A stretch of 64,000 nucleotides of DNA from Symsagittifera roscoffensis (GCF_963678635.1 NC_087063.1:17238449-17302448), one strand, 5' to 3'. Positions 31,337 to 44,145 are shown, counted from the stretch's first letter. The notes: generated from the letters alone by a model not told the origin. Made by a program: numbers and translations.

Positions 31337-31691
31337 CCACGAGCCCTCGCAGTACAGGATCCTTGTCCACTTTGGCATTGACAAACATGACATCTTTGTA
31401 ATCCTCTTCGACCATCAATCTATCTCTTACCAATGACTTCTGAGTTTTACTCAAATCTGCCAAATCACTCTTGCAAAGCAACAAAATTCTCGGCTTGATT
31501 CCAATGCGATGCTTGAAGGTTTTGTTACGACCCGTGAACGGAATTCGGGCGTCGTGAACTTCGAACAGACAGTCAACATATTTCAGCACTTGTTGCATTT
31601 TGTTCATGCCTCGCATCATGTGACCGGGAAACCAGGACAGTTTGTCGGCTGTCGGAAACGCGAACGTTTTCCGGAAACAACTTGAGGTCAT
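31337..31691 (-). CDS. MTG1: Second copy of MTG1 first exon
   Basis: The exon encodes 118 residues plus one base, the same length and phase as 20198-20552. It has an intact ATG at 31691 and a kept donor (GTGG|GTAATT). It differs from copy A at six residues (14, 25, 46, 48, 93 and 116). At three of them copy B has the residue expected for the family: GHM rather than GHI, and VHDARIP rather than VNDTRIP. No exon 2 or 3 copy follows it on the left before the repeats. It may be an alternative first exon that splices 13 kb to 18180, the older original exon, or a fragment not yet decayed. Confidence 0.6.
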
Positions 31692-31849
31692 TTCAATCTC
31701 AAAATATCATAACTATTCTGAAAACGATAGCCTGACTAAAGATATGTATGATAACCCGGCTCGAGACACATATGAGTTGCCACAATGTCAGTTGTTTAAA
31801 AAAATCCCTTTAAAGCCAATGAACAACATTTGGAATTTTGAATAATTTC

Positions 31850-32560
31850 AGACAGCAGAAATGAAGATCAGTTGACTGTTCCCAAAAAGGAATGCTCAGC
31901 TGTAGATGAATAGGTGGAAGATATCCTGAAAATTATTTGCGAATATTTTCGAATAAAGACGGAAGAATCGTTAAACAAAGTGAGGAAATATTGAAATTAA
32001 AAAATTAAAAAGTGACTGAACTAGAACACCGGATATCAGAGAAGGAACGATTTAGCTCGACAGACATCATTATAGAGAACGTTGATTTGAACTGAGCCTT
32101 AATAATTTCTGGATATTTTCCCAGCATAAACTAGGGAACAAAACTAAACTATTTGTGGGGATATCAAAGAACGTTTTACCTATTGTAAAATTATAAGATG
32201 CACAATATTGAAGATTTTTCAGTCACAAAAGCTAAAAAACCACGGATTACGAATGTCATTAAAAAGAAACTGCATAAGCATACATATATAAGCAGCTACG
32301 AAGGAACCATTCAAATTAATGTTTGACTAATAATTACACCGTTAAATCACAAACCAGCAATATCCCAAAAAGCAAAAAACCGTTAAATGACAAAACCTCA
32401 ACACCAACTAATATGGGAGCAAAGTAAGCTGGGTCGAAAATGGAAGATATTTAATTTCTTTTTTTTTAAATTCACAGATGAAGCTGCTCAACCAAAAATC
32501 AAAGTTTATTATGAATGCTAATAAAATGAACGAAAGTTGCGGTCAACTGATGAACACCTA
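31850..32560 (+). pseudogene. Possible LINE ORF1 relic
   Basis: Broken plus-strand frames give a charged helical stretch ending KVTELEHRISEKERF, followed by STDIIIENVDLN and many stops. A coiled coil leading into an RRM-like start is the layout of LINE ORF1 proteins. Decay is heavy, so this is suggestive only. Confidence 0.25.
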
Positions 32561-32759
32561 GGAGCTAATTTCGCCAATTAAACTAGTCCAATTATTCCGG
32601 CTCTAACATTAAAAAAATAGAAGCAAGCCTATACATCTTGCTTAGGCTTACAATTCTATTTCTAAATTACTCAATAAAACATCTGCAGAACCAAACAGGC
32701 GCGGCTCCTTAAAAAAGTTTAAGGTCCGTCAGCCAAAAATGGATATCTCAAAATAGTAC

Positions 32760-32850
32760 AAAGGTGGGACCCTTTGCGACGGCAGGGGGTTTTAATCCCT
32801 GAGGAGGAGAGGGCGTCCCCCCCCCCCCTAAATCCGCAACTGGGACCAAA
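32760..32850. repeat. G/C-run interspersed repeat, copy 1
   Basis: A block GACGGCAGGGGGTTTTAATCC is followed by a long C run and CTAAATCCGCAACTGGG. A related block at 55865-55950 has GGTCGGCAGGGGTCGATCCCC, a long G run and TTAAATCCACCCCTG. A shorter relative lies near 46050-46092. Confidence 0.5.
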
Positions 32851-34007
32851 TAATATATCAAATATTGTAATAAAAATAACGGAAACTGTGATTTTAATGC
32901 ATCTGATAGGGCCTTTTCATAGGTCCATCAAAATGGCCCAAAACCCCTGCCTATGTAAAATTTCTGAGATAATGGCACTTGAAAACGCAGAGACCAAGAA
33001 AAGATATGCACCGCTTGCAATAAATCGCAAACATCGTGGCGGGCCAGCCAATAAAATTGGGACGGAAGTCACATCGACAAAAACAATTTTATATTGCTTA
33101 TACCAATTTTTTCAAATCACGATTTGAATCATTTGGAGCATATGTTAAGAAGGACAATTGCAGGCGTTAACCTGGCATTAGAACGTTTAAAGCTCAAAAT
33201 AAATCAGAAATGGAGCCGAAAAACATTATCTTAAAAAAAATCTGCGTATAACAAGTTTCAAGCTGAGAAGTCCCTTCAACATGAAAGAAGCTTCTTGCAC
33301 ATTAAATTTAACAACGGCTAAATTAAAGAGCTCAAATCTTTGACGCAATCTCTGGATCTACAATCCAGCGATTCATATCATGTGCAACATTGCCAGCTTG
33401 CAAATATAAAGTAAGACAGAAATAACATTACCGAAAAAATTATAGAAGTCAGAAAAAAATAAAAGTCAGAAAAAAAAATAAAAGTCAGAAAAAGAGTCAA
33501 GAAATACAACCAGTATGGAAAGTCTTTAACTTTTTATCGATTTACCGCTAAGCCATTGCTGCGTTAATTGAGCCAAACAGCTGCTCTAAGCCGCCCATTG
33601 AGACGGAAACAAAAAAAAAACATGAAAAAATTGTTGACAAGAAATTTTTTTGAGCATTTGAGACAAACTAGCTGATTTTTTATCAATCTTTTTTTGCCCT
33701 TGCAGCGACACAAATCAAATTAACTAATCCGATAAAAAATAAGCCAAACACATTTAGGCCGAATGAAGCTTCCAAGCGAAACAAAAAGAAAAAATACGAT
33801 GTCAGGGCTATTAATTTTTATTTCATTTTTAGGAATACATCAAAAATACTTGCAACTACGACCCAAATTGCTGACCGCACAAAAAAATTCTACAATGTGG
33901 CAACTAGGACGACAAAGCATAAGCAGTAAAAAAAAATCTGACAACTCAATGTTTCCCGAAACTATTTTCATCTTTTCATACAAACTGAAAAAAACAAGGT
34001 CCGGCAA

Positions 34008-34075
34008 AAAGTCGAACCCGACATTAGGGAACAGAGACAACCGTGTTACCTCTAGACCAAGCAGTCTGAAGTATC
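34008..34075 (-). repeat. tRNA-like sequence, type 2
   Basis: On the minus strand, TGGTCTAGAGGTAACACGG resembles an A box and GGGTTCGACTTTT a degenerate B box about 30 bases on. The acceptor stem does not pair cleanly, so I regard it as SINE or tRNA-pseudogene material. Confidence 0.4.
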
Positions 34076-35949
34076 TAAGATTCAATTACAAAGTAAAGGT
34101 CAAATTCAAATTCAGATGTAAGAAAAGTTGAAAAAACGGAAAAAGTATAGTTTCCGATTACCAGACACTTGCTTTCGCTTTAAAAAAAAATTGGGAAAAA
34201 ATGAAAATAAATTCAGACAGAGAAGCGAATTGGAGCTTAGTAACATTACAAGATATTGAATAGAAATAAGCAGCAATTCATTTTTTTCAAAAAATCAAGC
34301 TGCAAAAATTACTTGAAAAAAGTCGATAAAACTACATCAACAAAAATTTAATACCTTCGTCTCGGATGATGTTCATAAACAGCCTTAACAAAGTATGAGA
34401 ATCAATGACCAAGCCAAAACTAAAGCAAAAACTTGGGTCGACCAAACGTGCCAAAAACGAGCACAATTTCAAAAACAACACGTTCAAGCCGATTACTTTA
34501 GCCATCAACAAGCCAGGTATAGCCACCAATAAGCCATAAAGCCATCAATAAGCCAGGTACAAAATATAACGCTATGGAACAAAAAATGACCAGTTGAAAA
34601 AAAAAACTCCATTTGTGTAAAAATCAAAACTTTACGACCCATCCATACTTAAACAGGCAAACATTTTTAAAAAAGCCTTTAAAAGTACGCATCAAATTTT
34701 ACTAAGCCGATATAACACGAGCCGAACCCGTTGAACTAAAGCTCAAAAAAAAATTTGATTTGGTAAATTTATAAATTAGAGCAAATAAGCAAAAACTGTT
34801 TGAACTAAAAACAAAAAATATTGCAGCAAAAAAAAATAGGCAATCATAAATAAGCTAAAAAATTTACTTGAAAAAAAAAACCTGAGTCGAAAAAACATCA
34901 TCTATAAAAAAAACTATTAGCTTTGTTTCGGATGATGTACATAAAAAACCCTAGCAAGCATTAGGAATCAATGACCGAGTGGCAACTAAGGCGACAAAGA
35001 TTGTGTCGACCATCGGCAAGTCGAAAAAGAAACAGTAGTCATAAAACATTTAGAACATTCAGATTTTAAAGCTCAAAAAATTTACAACCTTTTCCTCCCG
35101 AACACTCAAAAGCGTTAACAAATTCACCATGAACACAAGCAATATGATTTCACTAAACCGATATAATATAAGCTGACCTGGTTAACCGAAAATAATGAAA
35201 ACAATTATTCAATATCAGAAATGGTAAGTTTACGAAGAACAGAACAATTTTCAATTAATGATAGTAAAAACTGGTTGAATGAAAAAACCCGAGCATTAGT
35301 AAGACTGCTTGAAAAGCGTACAACATAAAAAATTCGTTTGAAAAAAAAGGAAAATCAGCCGGCAGAAATTAGAACAAAAACCAATCCGAAAAAATAAATT
35401 TTCTAAAATTATGTATGAAGTAGTTTCTTTTAAACTTTAAAAAACTTGAGCATGTTAGCTTGTGCGTAGAAAAAAATACAGGCAATTAGTGCAGTAACTT
35501 TCACGTGAAGTTTATGCTAGAAAAAAATTTCATGGGAAAACAACCACCAGTAAAAAACAAGCTTTTGATATTTACCAAGCCGCCACTAAGCCGAGAAAAA
35601 GTGAGTAGACGTCACGAATACAAACTACCCAAACTTTCAAACAAAATTCAACCATATTTTGCGTTTGAAGCGACACAACATGAGGTAACTCAGCCAAAAT
35701 CAAATCCCAATAAGGCTTTCATTCGAAAAAAAAATTGAAGAACAAGGAAAATATGTTAGAGCTTGTAATTTTCCAAATTAAATAAGTAAATCGAAAAAAA
35801 TTATATCTATGATTAAAATTGCTGAACGCACAAAAATCGAAAAACCTCATATGTTGCAACTGAGCCGACAAAACATAATCAGACAAATGAATGTCCGACT
35901 ATTCAATTTCTCCCGGAAAAAATTTCAATTTCTTGCATAGCGAAAAAAA

Positions 35950-36035
35950 AGGTCCGGCTGAGATTTGAACCTGACATTAGGCTTAGGGTGCAGAGGCAAC
36001 CGCGTTACCTCTAGGCGCATTGGAAGACATATATC
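35950..36035 (-). repeat. tRNA-like sequence, type 2, second copy
   Basis: Minus-strand CGCCTAGAGGTAACGCGG (A-box-like) and CAGGTTCAAATCTCAGCC (B-box-like), followed by GGACC as in the copy at 34008. A further A-box-like half is at 60367-60385. Confidence 0.4.
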
Positions 36036-36190
36036 AACTTCACAAATTCTTACGCATCAGTAAGAAATACTGTTTACGAGATAAAAAAATGTCTAGTTCC
36101 CGATTAAAAACACATGCTCTCGCAAGTATAAAATAACTCGGAAGGCTAAAATATACAAGAAAGAAAGTTTTTCCAATGATTGATTTCTTC

Positions 36191-36425
36191 ATGGAGCGTC
36201 AATTCGGCTTCAAAATAGGCAAATCAGAACCGATGCATTGGCTCTTCTGATGAATCAACTTCAGGGTCCAATGGCTATAGCTACGAAACCGGCGTTTTGT
36301 TTTTATAGATCTCAGAATTTTTTGATGCAGTCAACAACAAGTAATTGTTCAGGAATTTCGAACGCTATGATGTGCGTGGTTTACAACTTGATCTACTGAT
36401 AAGCTATTTAACTCGCTGAATTCAG
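36191..36425 (+). pseudogene. LINE reverse-transcriptase fragment
   Basis: Across three frames the plus strand gives ERQFGFKIGKSEPMHWLF, then FYRSQNFFDAVNNK, then FRNFERYDVRGLQLDLLISY. These line up with the QFGFR..ST, F.DLSKAFD.VNH and L...G..G....W..SYL blocks of Jockey/CR1-group reverse transcriptases. Stops and shifts show long decay. It lies on the opposite strand to the LINE at 49.8-52.8 kb. Confidence 0.6.
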
Positions 36426-38093
36426 CTTAATCTTCAGTTAAATGAGATTTCGTTTTGCAGATGTTAAGTATCTGGTAACTTCTTAATGTGAATAATGAAA
36501 TGAAAAAAAAAACTATGATTCAAAAAAATTACGATTCAAAAATATGAAACAAAAAAGCATGCGAGCAGGTTTGATTTACAAAAAATTAGGACTATTTATA
36601 TCATGAATGCAAATTCATATTTTATCAAAATATTGAAATATATTGTATAATATTAGATACGTATTTTATCGCAAGGATCTTCTTAATCGCTATTATATTG
36701 TCACAAAACCAATCATTTAGTTAGCTGTTTAATATACATGGTTGCTCAAATGAAACTAGTCGTAATCATGTTTTTTAAATGCAAATTCAAAAAGGCAGAT
36801 CATTATCTTGTTGAAGCTAGCGTGATCCCGTTCGCGACCTCATAAATGAAAAAATAGAAATATATAAATAGTTTAATTGAACTACATTTACATGACCCAT
36901 TAAAAGTGGTCAAGATTTTCAAGTAGGGTGACTTGGAGCTTTAAAAACTCACTAATGCCTCAGAAATTAAACAAAAAAGTAGAAAAATTGATTAATTGGG
37001 AGTGATTTTTTAAAACTTAAACATTCAGACCAGCTTTTTTGGCACTGAGACAATTCTTTGGAATCGGAATATTTGCCAGCAGAGCTTTAATATACTTTCA
37101 TCTGACCCCAAATATGATCTCTTTCAATTTAGTTAATTAAATCGAGCGAAAAAAGCTACCGAACGTTTTAGTCCCTTCCGTCAATTTTCCAGGCGAACTT
37201 GGAACAAAAAGTGAGAGCTGCCATTTTAAACTAAGCACAATTTGGTGATTATATGTGGATGAGTTACAGTATCTAAAATTGGCATTAAACATGTATTTTT
37301 TTTTCTCATTTTAACCGTTGTAGGGTTGCTTTCAATCCATTGTCTATTTTCAAAACACGAGAAAAAACTTCCAAAACTATTCTATTTCTTAGAAACAACA
37401 AACTATACAATTCGCAACTTAACTTGCTAACTGCAAATGCGGAGAAAAAATTTTCAAATCAGGAAGTTTCTCTATGACACTCGATGAGATGATATCCATG
37501 TCACAGATTATTCAGGTAGTATTGCCTTCACTGACTAATGGCACAGTCTAGACTGATAGTGTCATTCGATACATTTTAAATCGCTAATTTTTTCAATTTC
37601 TTAAACAATGGTTTCAAAAAAAGATACAAGAGAATGGGAAAATTTAATTGATTTTTACATTTATCACTTTCAGATATGTCCATTTGCGAGATGATTTCAC
37701 GGAGAGCGCTTACAGCTATTCAAAATAGCGTAAAGCGTTCTTCAAATCCTGAAATTCCCTTTGTTGACATGATTCGCAAACTAGAAATGCGAGTATAATT
37801 TTGCAAGAACAAATAAATAAAATTTTCATGTTGAACGCAGTCAACCGATCTCAAATCAAAAAACCTTACCCGGGTTGAAATAATTGGGTTTCATCTAATT
37901 CGTGCATCGCGGTATTAATTTGTTTTGGTATTATCTAGACAATTATGTCACAGAAAATTTATTTCTGTATCTGTTAAAATACACGATTTACGCAGCATGA
38001 CAAAGCTACTTTGAGTAATAAACAACACAAAAATAAGTCGAAATTAAATTAAATCTTATAAGCCACAAGGGGAAGAGAAAACGACATTACGCC

Positions 38094-38101
38094 CTATATA
38101 T
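38094..38101 (+). promoter_or_regulatory. Possible TATA box of secreted-peptide gene
   Basis: CTATATAT-type sequence 133-140 bases before the ATG at 38234. The position suits a short 5' UTR, but such words are common in AT-rich DNA. Confidence 0.25.
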
Positions 38102-38233
38102 TAATTATTTATTTTCCGTGCCATCGAAATCCAACATCAAAACTGATTACATTTTCATATTGAGATATTTCACCAAGTCAAAACCGAAGCACAATAAATC
38201 TTCCATCAACAAGATCAGCAGAAACATTGGACG

Positions 38234-41200
38234 ATGGAAAAACCAAAACTATCGGCAAATTTGACTTCAGTGGCTTTTTTATTTCTATTCGCTCTTGGAG
38301 TTTCTAGCAGTCATATTGCTACAAGTGAAACACGCTTGGTGCCAGTAACGAATAAACATGAAGCAAATACTTTGCCGCGCAGCGAGGGAAGCTCTTACTC
38401 AATCAGGTAAAACATGGTATTGACAAAATTGTCAATTAAATCAAACAAGTGAAAATATTAGACAAATTTTTATATAAGAAAAAAACAGTTAAATACGACC
38501 AACATTCAAAAACTTTAGATTATTCGATATTATCGCAAGCAAAAATGGTTTTAAAAAATTACAACTATTTCAGTTAAACAAAGCTTTCCAGCTTTTTATT
38601 TGCAACTAATCAGATTTCTCGATTGCTAAATTGTAAAATAATTAGGAGTCAAATGTCACTATTTTGGTCGCGTACAAAATACCTTTTTATTTTTTAAGCT
38701 ATGGCTTCAGAAACTTTCTTTGAGGTATGTACGAGATACCTAAAATAACGCAGAAACATTCACATTCGGTAGTTTGTTGCTTCTATCGCCGCGAGTCGAA
38801 GGAACAAAGCAGACTGAAAACACCTGACGAGCAGTTGTAATAAAAAACCTGATGAGCGGCAAAAAAAATTCGACTTTTTGCGAGTAAAACGCAGAATTGC
38901 AATCATTGTTTTTTAACTCAAGGGCTGTACAAGAATGGATTATTCATAAACATGCCATCCGTTAGCAAAAATTGTCCCTGGGAAAATTCTGAAAAAACAA
39001 TACATGGAGAAAATCGTTACCAATTTTTCTTGAATTAATTGTTAAAAAAATGTAACACAAAACAAGACATTCAAACGGAAAAATAAGTTAACCTGATCGG
39101 GAACAATAATTTTTAAGCTTGCTTTACAAATTTAAGGATTAAAACTGATGCTTAAATAACCGAGACTGCCCCTATCAAGCCGAAGAGTTGAAAGTTCTGA
39201 CCATCTTTTAAGGTCCGTGGAAATGTTTGTGATAAAAAAATTTAACTCAAAAGCGGAACGGAGCTTCGCCCTACTTGCGATACAAAATTGAATGAATATC
39301 ACTACAAAATCGAGAAAACAAAAAACTTCAAAAAAATTGTTTCAAAAAGCTACAACATAACCCGAAATCTTAGAGCTAAATTACATAGCATGACAACACG
39401 TACATAGCATGACAGACATACATAGAGATTTAGAAAGCCATGGAAATTTTTTTTTAAATATCGAAAAAAGTAATCACGTTGCGCTAAAAAATGATTTGTT
39501 TTTCTTAGAAAAACTTCAAAACTCAAAACAATACTCTCCTTCAAAAACATTAGACAAAATATGTTTATTCCTCCAGCAACTCAAAAAACGGCCTGCAAAC
39601 CAATATATTATAAGCCGAAACCCTTTAAACGAATAATAGGAAAAAGAGCAAACAAAAACGAACAAAAAACTGATATACTGAAATAGAAAATGGTAAGCGT
39701 ACAACCAACATAAAACATAGCCAACTGACAGTTGAAAACGAGTAATGAACACTGGATCAAAAGAATAAACTTTTATTTCGCAGGAAATCTGATAAATAAT
39801 TTCCATTTTCGAAATTAGAAGTCGATCACGTTTTTTGTGACCTTTACAATTTTGCTGTTCGATAGTGGAGTTTGCATTCTTTTTAAAAATAGAAATGCAC
39901 TGAGATAAAAAAAACCACAAGTCAAACCGCGAAAAATCAAAACTGAGCGTGAACAAACTTTAAGACTTTTTTTCTGAAAAAAAAATCAGCAAGACCTATA
40001 AAAGAGTACTCACTAAGTTCATTACTCTTAATAAGAAGAAATTCTGAATAGAATGGCATTTTGAATGCAAACATGCTCTAAAATTGTCCGTTTGTTGACG
40101 AAAGAACAGATTTGTAGATGACCACTTATTCCGCTGAGTCATCCTGTGTTTATCAACCTATAATAGTTAACCTCAATTAGTTTACCTCGTTTAAATTTTA
40201 CCCACAATCAAGGACGAATAGTTTACCTCAATTGAATTTGGAACGGTTTGAGCCGGATTAAGTCGCGGATCACACAAAAATTGAGTGAATCTGATCCAAA
40301 AAAATTTCACGTTTTATTATTGTCCATCTTTCTTGATTTTATTTGTTCGATTATTCGCTGCCTTCGCTACGCTTCAATGGGAAACTGGAAAGTAGCGAGC
40401 ACTAACAACCCTAATATGGCAATTTTCATATTTCCCATAATTCTCGAAACACCAACAAAACTGAACATCTTATTTCGCTAAAGATATCAATATCTATAAG
40501 ATGCTACAAAAAATTAGAAAAAAAATATAATAGCCAGTATTTATATTCACACTTTCGGTTGTAATCTGGCACTGCACTATAAAATTTTATAACGCGCAAC
40601 AAAGTGTAAAACCACAAATTGAACGACCAGAGCCGAAGCTCAGTTTCGCACCACTTGCGATAGAAAAAAGTTGTATATGTTAAAAAAAACGAGATCAATC
40701 AAAATGAATAAGGCTAGTTTTGAAATAAAAACATGCCCAGACAATAGAATGTGAAATAAGCATCGGAATATTATGTACCCGGCGGTAACACAGCCGAAAA
40801 TACCTGGTCAGAAACTCTAAACCAAAAAAACAATCAACAAGACTACAGACTTATGAAAAGTTAATGATTTCACCTCCCCCTCAAAACAAACACTGAAAAA
40901 AAACTTTATTTGCTCGTCAAATGAAACAATATGAGGCCCCTCAGCCGATATAAAATAGGCCGAAACATATCAGCCCAAAAAAGATATTAAGTTGTCCTTG
41001 CCCCCAAAAAAACAGCCACGAACACTCAAACTTTGTTCGCTCGTTGAAACAAGCAATATGAAGCCGATAAGTCAATATAATATAGGCCGAAACCTATCAA
41101 GCCAAAAAAGGAAAAAAAACAAAGAGCCAAAATTTTTTTTCTAAACTTGTTTTTACTTTTTGATGTTGTTTTATACAACGCAACCCATAAATAGCTCGCT

Positions 41201-43586
41201 TACACAATTTTAGCTTTATAAACTTAACAGATGACGAGAAAATCAAAACTGAGCAAAAAAAGCCCTATCCTGGAACAAAAAAAAATCAGCTCAATTTCAA
41301 TTTACTCAAAATTTAAAAATTGTATTATGATGAACAAGGAGTCATTAAAAAACCCTCATTAGTGCCTAAACCTGGAACACAAATAAAATTCTTATTTCTA
41401 TTATAGTTGACCAAAGGCTATTTCTCCGTCAAAATTCGACTTATCGTTTTTAAGCACGCAAAATATGTTTTCAGGCAAAAATTTTATCTGATACCATTTT
41501 GAAGTATAGTAGATATATATGAGGAGCCGTTTAACTGCTTTCTTGACCAGATTGAATGGATCAATGAAGTTTCAACTCATTGAACGCAGGTTTGATTGTA
41601 TCAGTCTTCACTACAAAATTGAAGCTCGTAAAATGACAAGAAAATTTTTTTTTTCAATTTTTTCTTCATTAAGGTATACTATACAACTCATAGAGAATTC
41701 ACATGAAAATTTTCATCACTTTATGTCAAATGGGTGATGAGAACATCAAAAGTGAGCCGAAAGAGCCGAAATGGCCCCAGACACAAAAATTTCACCCTGG
41801 CTCAAACTTGAATTTCTCAAGTTCTAGAAATCGCATTATAGCAAATAAGTTCTCGCTGGAAAGCTTTTTCAATGAGTAGACTTGAGGTGTATATAATTTT
41901 GAAAAACTCAGCGTTGAAAACAATATTAGGCTAAATACTAGACCTAAGTTTCATTTTCCGTGCCAAAAAGTGACATCTCAAGGGCTAAAAAGTAAAAAAC
42001 ACAAAAAATAGCCCCAAAAAAATTTTTAAGAAAAAAAAGAACCTCACCATCATGTTCCTCGTTTAGGTCATTTTTATAAAGTAACTTATTTGTCAATTCT
42101 TTCGAAGCTGAATCACCTCGATCAAAATCGGGTTGTCAGAGTAACTACACTTTATTACAGATTTTTCATTTCGGTTTGGAAAAATAGCCCTAACACTTTT
42201 TTTATAGTCCAGTCGGTTAATTTAGCTTGAGAAACCACTAGAACAGTTAAGTTTTCGAAAATTGGATCATTTTTCGATGAGAAACAGACATTTGAAAATT
42301 TCGATCCTAGCCTTAAAATTACGATTGAATTAAATAGCCCTTAAATTTTAAATATCTATTTTAACTCAACAATTGATACATATTCGGAAACCACATGAGC
42401 AGTTCTCTCCAAAAACATAAAAATAAATCCCGGAACAGCTTTTTTGACCCTTTTTTCGCAATCCATAAATCGACCAAAAACTGACATTTGCCTGGCCCCA
42501 AAATTTTATACAGTTTTTTCCGGTTTTTTTCCAATAGGGCATCTTAAAATTGTGTCTTATTGCCAAAAATTGAAGTCCCAAGTCTCTCAGACATTGGGAA
42601 CACTTTTGAGCCGATGCAAAAAAAACAGGGTTGGCACTAACCAAAAAGTGACACTGCTAGGCTTTCAGCTTTAAAAGTATGATCGTTTTTGCCGGGACTA
42701 TAAGCAACAAAGAATTTCAAACTTATTTGTTTTGTGCTTAAAAAGGAGTAATAAATTCATGTAAAAGCACAGATTACACAACGGTTTTTATCGACACTGG
42801 AAAAAAATGGCAGAATTAACCCCATGGTTGCAGGGTTGGGAAGTTATTTAACATTCAATTTAACGTGCAATGTTATTTATAATTTCTAACAGAGACGTTA
42901 GAAGCTATTTCTTAGAATTTCGGGTGTCTCTTAAAAAAAACTCAGCAAGTAACTGTTTTTCAGATTCAATATCATTCCGTTGTGGGGGGGATGATAGAAA
43001 AATTTTATGTGTACTGAATTTCTTTCAGTTCGGGACTTTTGGTTGATTTTCGGAACTCTTCGACGTGATGTATTCACGTATGGGAAGCTAAGAGCCCAAC
43101 GTATATGGGAAGTTGAAGCGCCGAGGAAGCTGGAAAACTTGCAGTTCTTTCAATTCTTCTTAATGTGTTGAATTATTTTACAATTTAACATAACAAGTTT
43201 TTTTTCGATTGTTAACTGTTAGTTTGTTATATTCGAAAATTGTATGTTATAAACATACAATTTGTCAACCCTGCATGCCTGTCATTTTGATCAATTGGCT
43301 TATTATTCTCTGATGAGCACAATCGCGGACATTTTTCTACTAAAATTTATCTAAAAATCTGTTTAGTGTCACTCCTAGCGGCGTCAGATTTGTACCTGGT
43401 AACAGCTACCTGCAACGACTTGTAAACCATCTTAACAAACTAGGCAGTTTCAAGTCAGATCTGCTGCAGAGTAGCAACAACCAGAGTGCTGAGAAACGAG
43501 GGAGGGGGTCCAGACGACGAAGAAAGCAGTTTCTGGAAGACAGAAAATCATATGGACCCACTGTCTGGCTCAAGTATGGAAAGTAG
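38234..43586 (+). CDS. Secreted basic-site-rich protein, possible peptide-hormone precursor
   Basis: Exon 1 is 38234-38406 and ends at a donor (CAG|GTAAAA). Exon 2 is 43367-43586, after an acceptor ATCTGTTTAG. The split Ser codon (AG plus T) joins in phase. The product is 130 residues. Residues 1-27 look like a signal peptide (hydrophobic SVAFLFLFALGVSSS). Residues about 65-90 are amphipathic (YLQRLVNHLNKLGSF). A cluster of basic cleavage sites follows (EKR, then SRRRRK). The chain ends DRKSYGPTVWLKYGK and stop, so a C-terminal Gly-Lys could give an amidated YGPTVWLKY peptide. There are no cysteines. I do not recognise a family. An AATAAA lies at 43917-43922. Middle exons cannot be excluded. 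Both exons are less AT-rich than the flanks. Confidence 0.55.
38407..43366 (+). other. Intron of secreted-peptide gene
   Basis: It is 4960 bases, starting GTAAAACA and ending CTGTTTAG. It contains hairpin-word copies near 39250 and 40625 and GCCGAAACC-type words near 39613, 40963 and 41088. From about 41750 to 42700 there is an AT-rich stretch with repeated AATAGCCC words that resembles the satellites elsewhere. A less AT-rich patch at 43030-43150 follows a good acceptor-like TTTCTTTCAG. Confidence 0.4.
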
Positions 43587-43769
43587 ATCATCTGAGAAGT
43601 AGCCCAAATGATTTAATCATAGAAACAAACAGATCTTGGCATATGAAAGCATGTTTATCAATTTCAGTAACAGCAAGGAAAAATTTAATGTGCTTCAGCA
43701 TTAGTTTTTGTTCAGCAAGAAAAACGGATGAAAGCTTGTTCTCATTGAAATTTGCCGATGATTCAACAC

Positions 43770-44145
43770 GGCTGCTCGTATCAGGGCAAAGCCCAGAATG
43801 TTCCGAATGCCCTTTAATTGGTCTCGAATAGTTTTGAGGAGATTAAATATTGGCAAAACTAAGAAACTTAGGCCGGCAATATTTAAGTGTTACAATTGGA
43901 GTCGTAGTATGGAATTAATAAATCCAAATAGGTAACTCAATTCAATTTGGAAAAATTGTGTAGTGCGGGATAATTTGCCACGTGTTAAGTATAAAATAAC
44001 CAGGATGTGCACGGCCGGCTGGGCCCATGCAGATTAAGGGACTGCTCCTCCGAGAGAGCAAGGAGTGTTGTGAATTTGGTCTGAATTAGAAAAAAAACCC
44101 AGAGCATATACATTCCTTTCTTCGAAAGTCGGAACAAAAATTAAA
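43770..44145 (-). repeat. CGCG-palindrome repeat family, rearranged copy
   Basis: It starts with the end-word CTGCTCGTATCAGGGC and stops at GAAAGTCGGAACA, the other end-word of the family. The middle differs and lacks the CGCG palindrome, so this is a derived or deleted copy. Confidence 0.45.

Larger units (their letters stand above)
29745..31754. repeat. Segmental duplication, copy B (contains orphan MTG1 exon 1)
   Basis: This is the second copy of 18622-20614, about 11.1 kb away and in the same orientation. It starts at a perfect 28-bp inverted repeat arm (29745-29772, partner 30368-30395) that copy A has partly lost. So copy B preserves the older state of the foldback's inner arms, while the outer left arm is missing. 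Confidence 0.85.
31755..38233. other. Repeat-rich gene desert
   Basis: No intact gene is seen. It contains a possible LINE ORF1 relic (31850-32560), a G/C-run repeat (32760-32850), two tRNA-like pieces (34008-34075 and 35950-36035) and a reverse-transcriptase relic (36191-36425). The GCCGAACCC-type dispersed word occurs near 34720 and a partner near 35165. A possible TATA box for the next gene lies at 38094-38101. Confidence 0.45.

Noticed and set aside
34008-36035. Functional tRNA genes
   Set aside because: A- and B-box-like words are present, but acceptor and anticodon stems do not pair cleanly. They are better read as tRNA-derived repeats.
39516-39956. 146-codon hydrophobic minus-strand frame
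   Set aside because: Phe, Tyr, Ser and Lys dominate because the plus strand is A-rich. No family pattern, and the dispersed GCCGAAACC word lies inside it.
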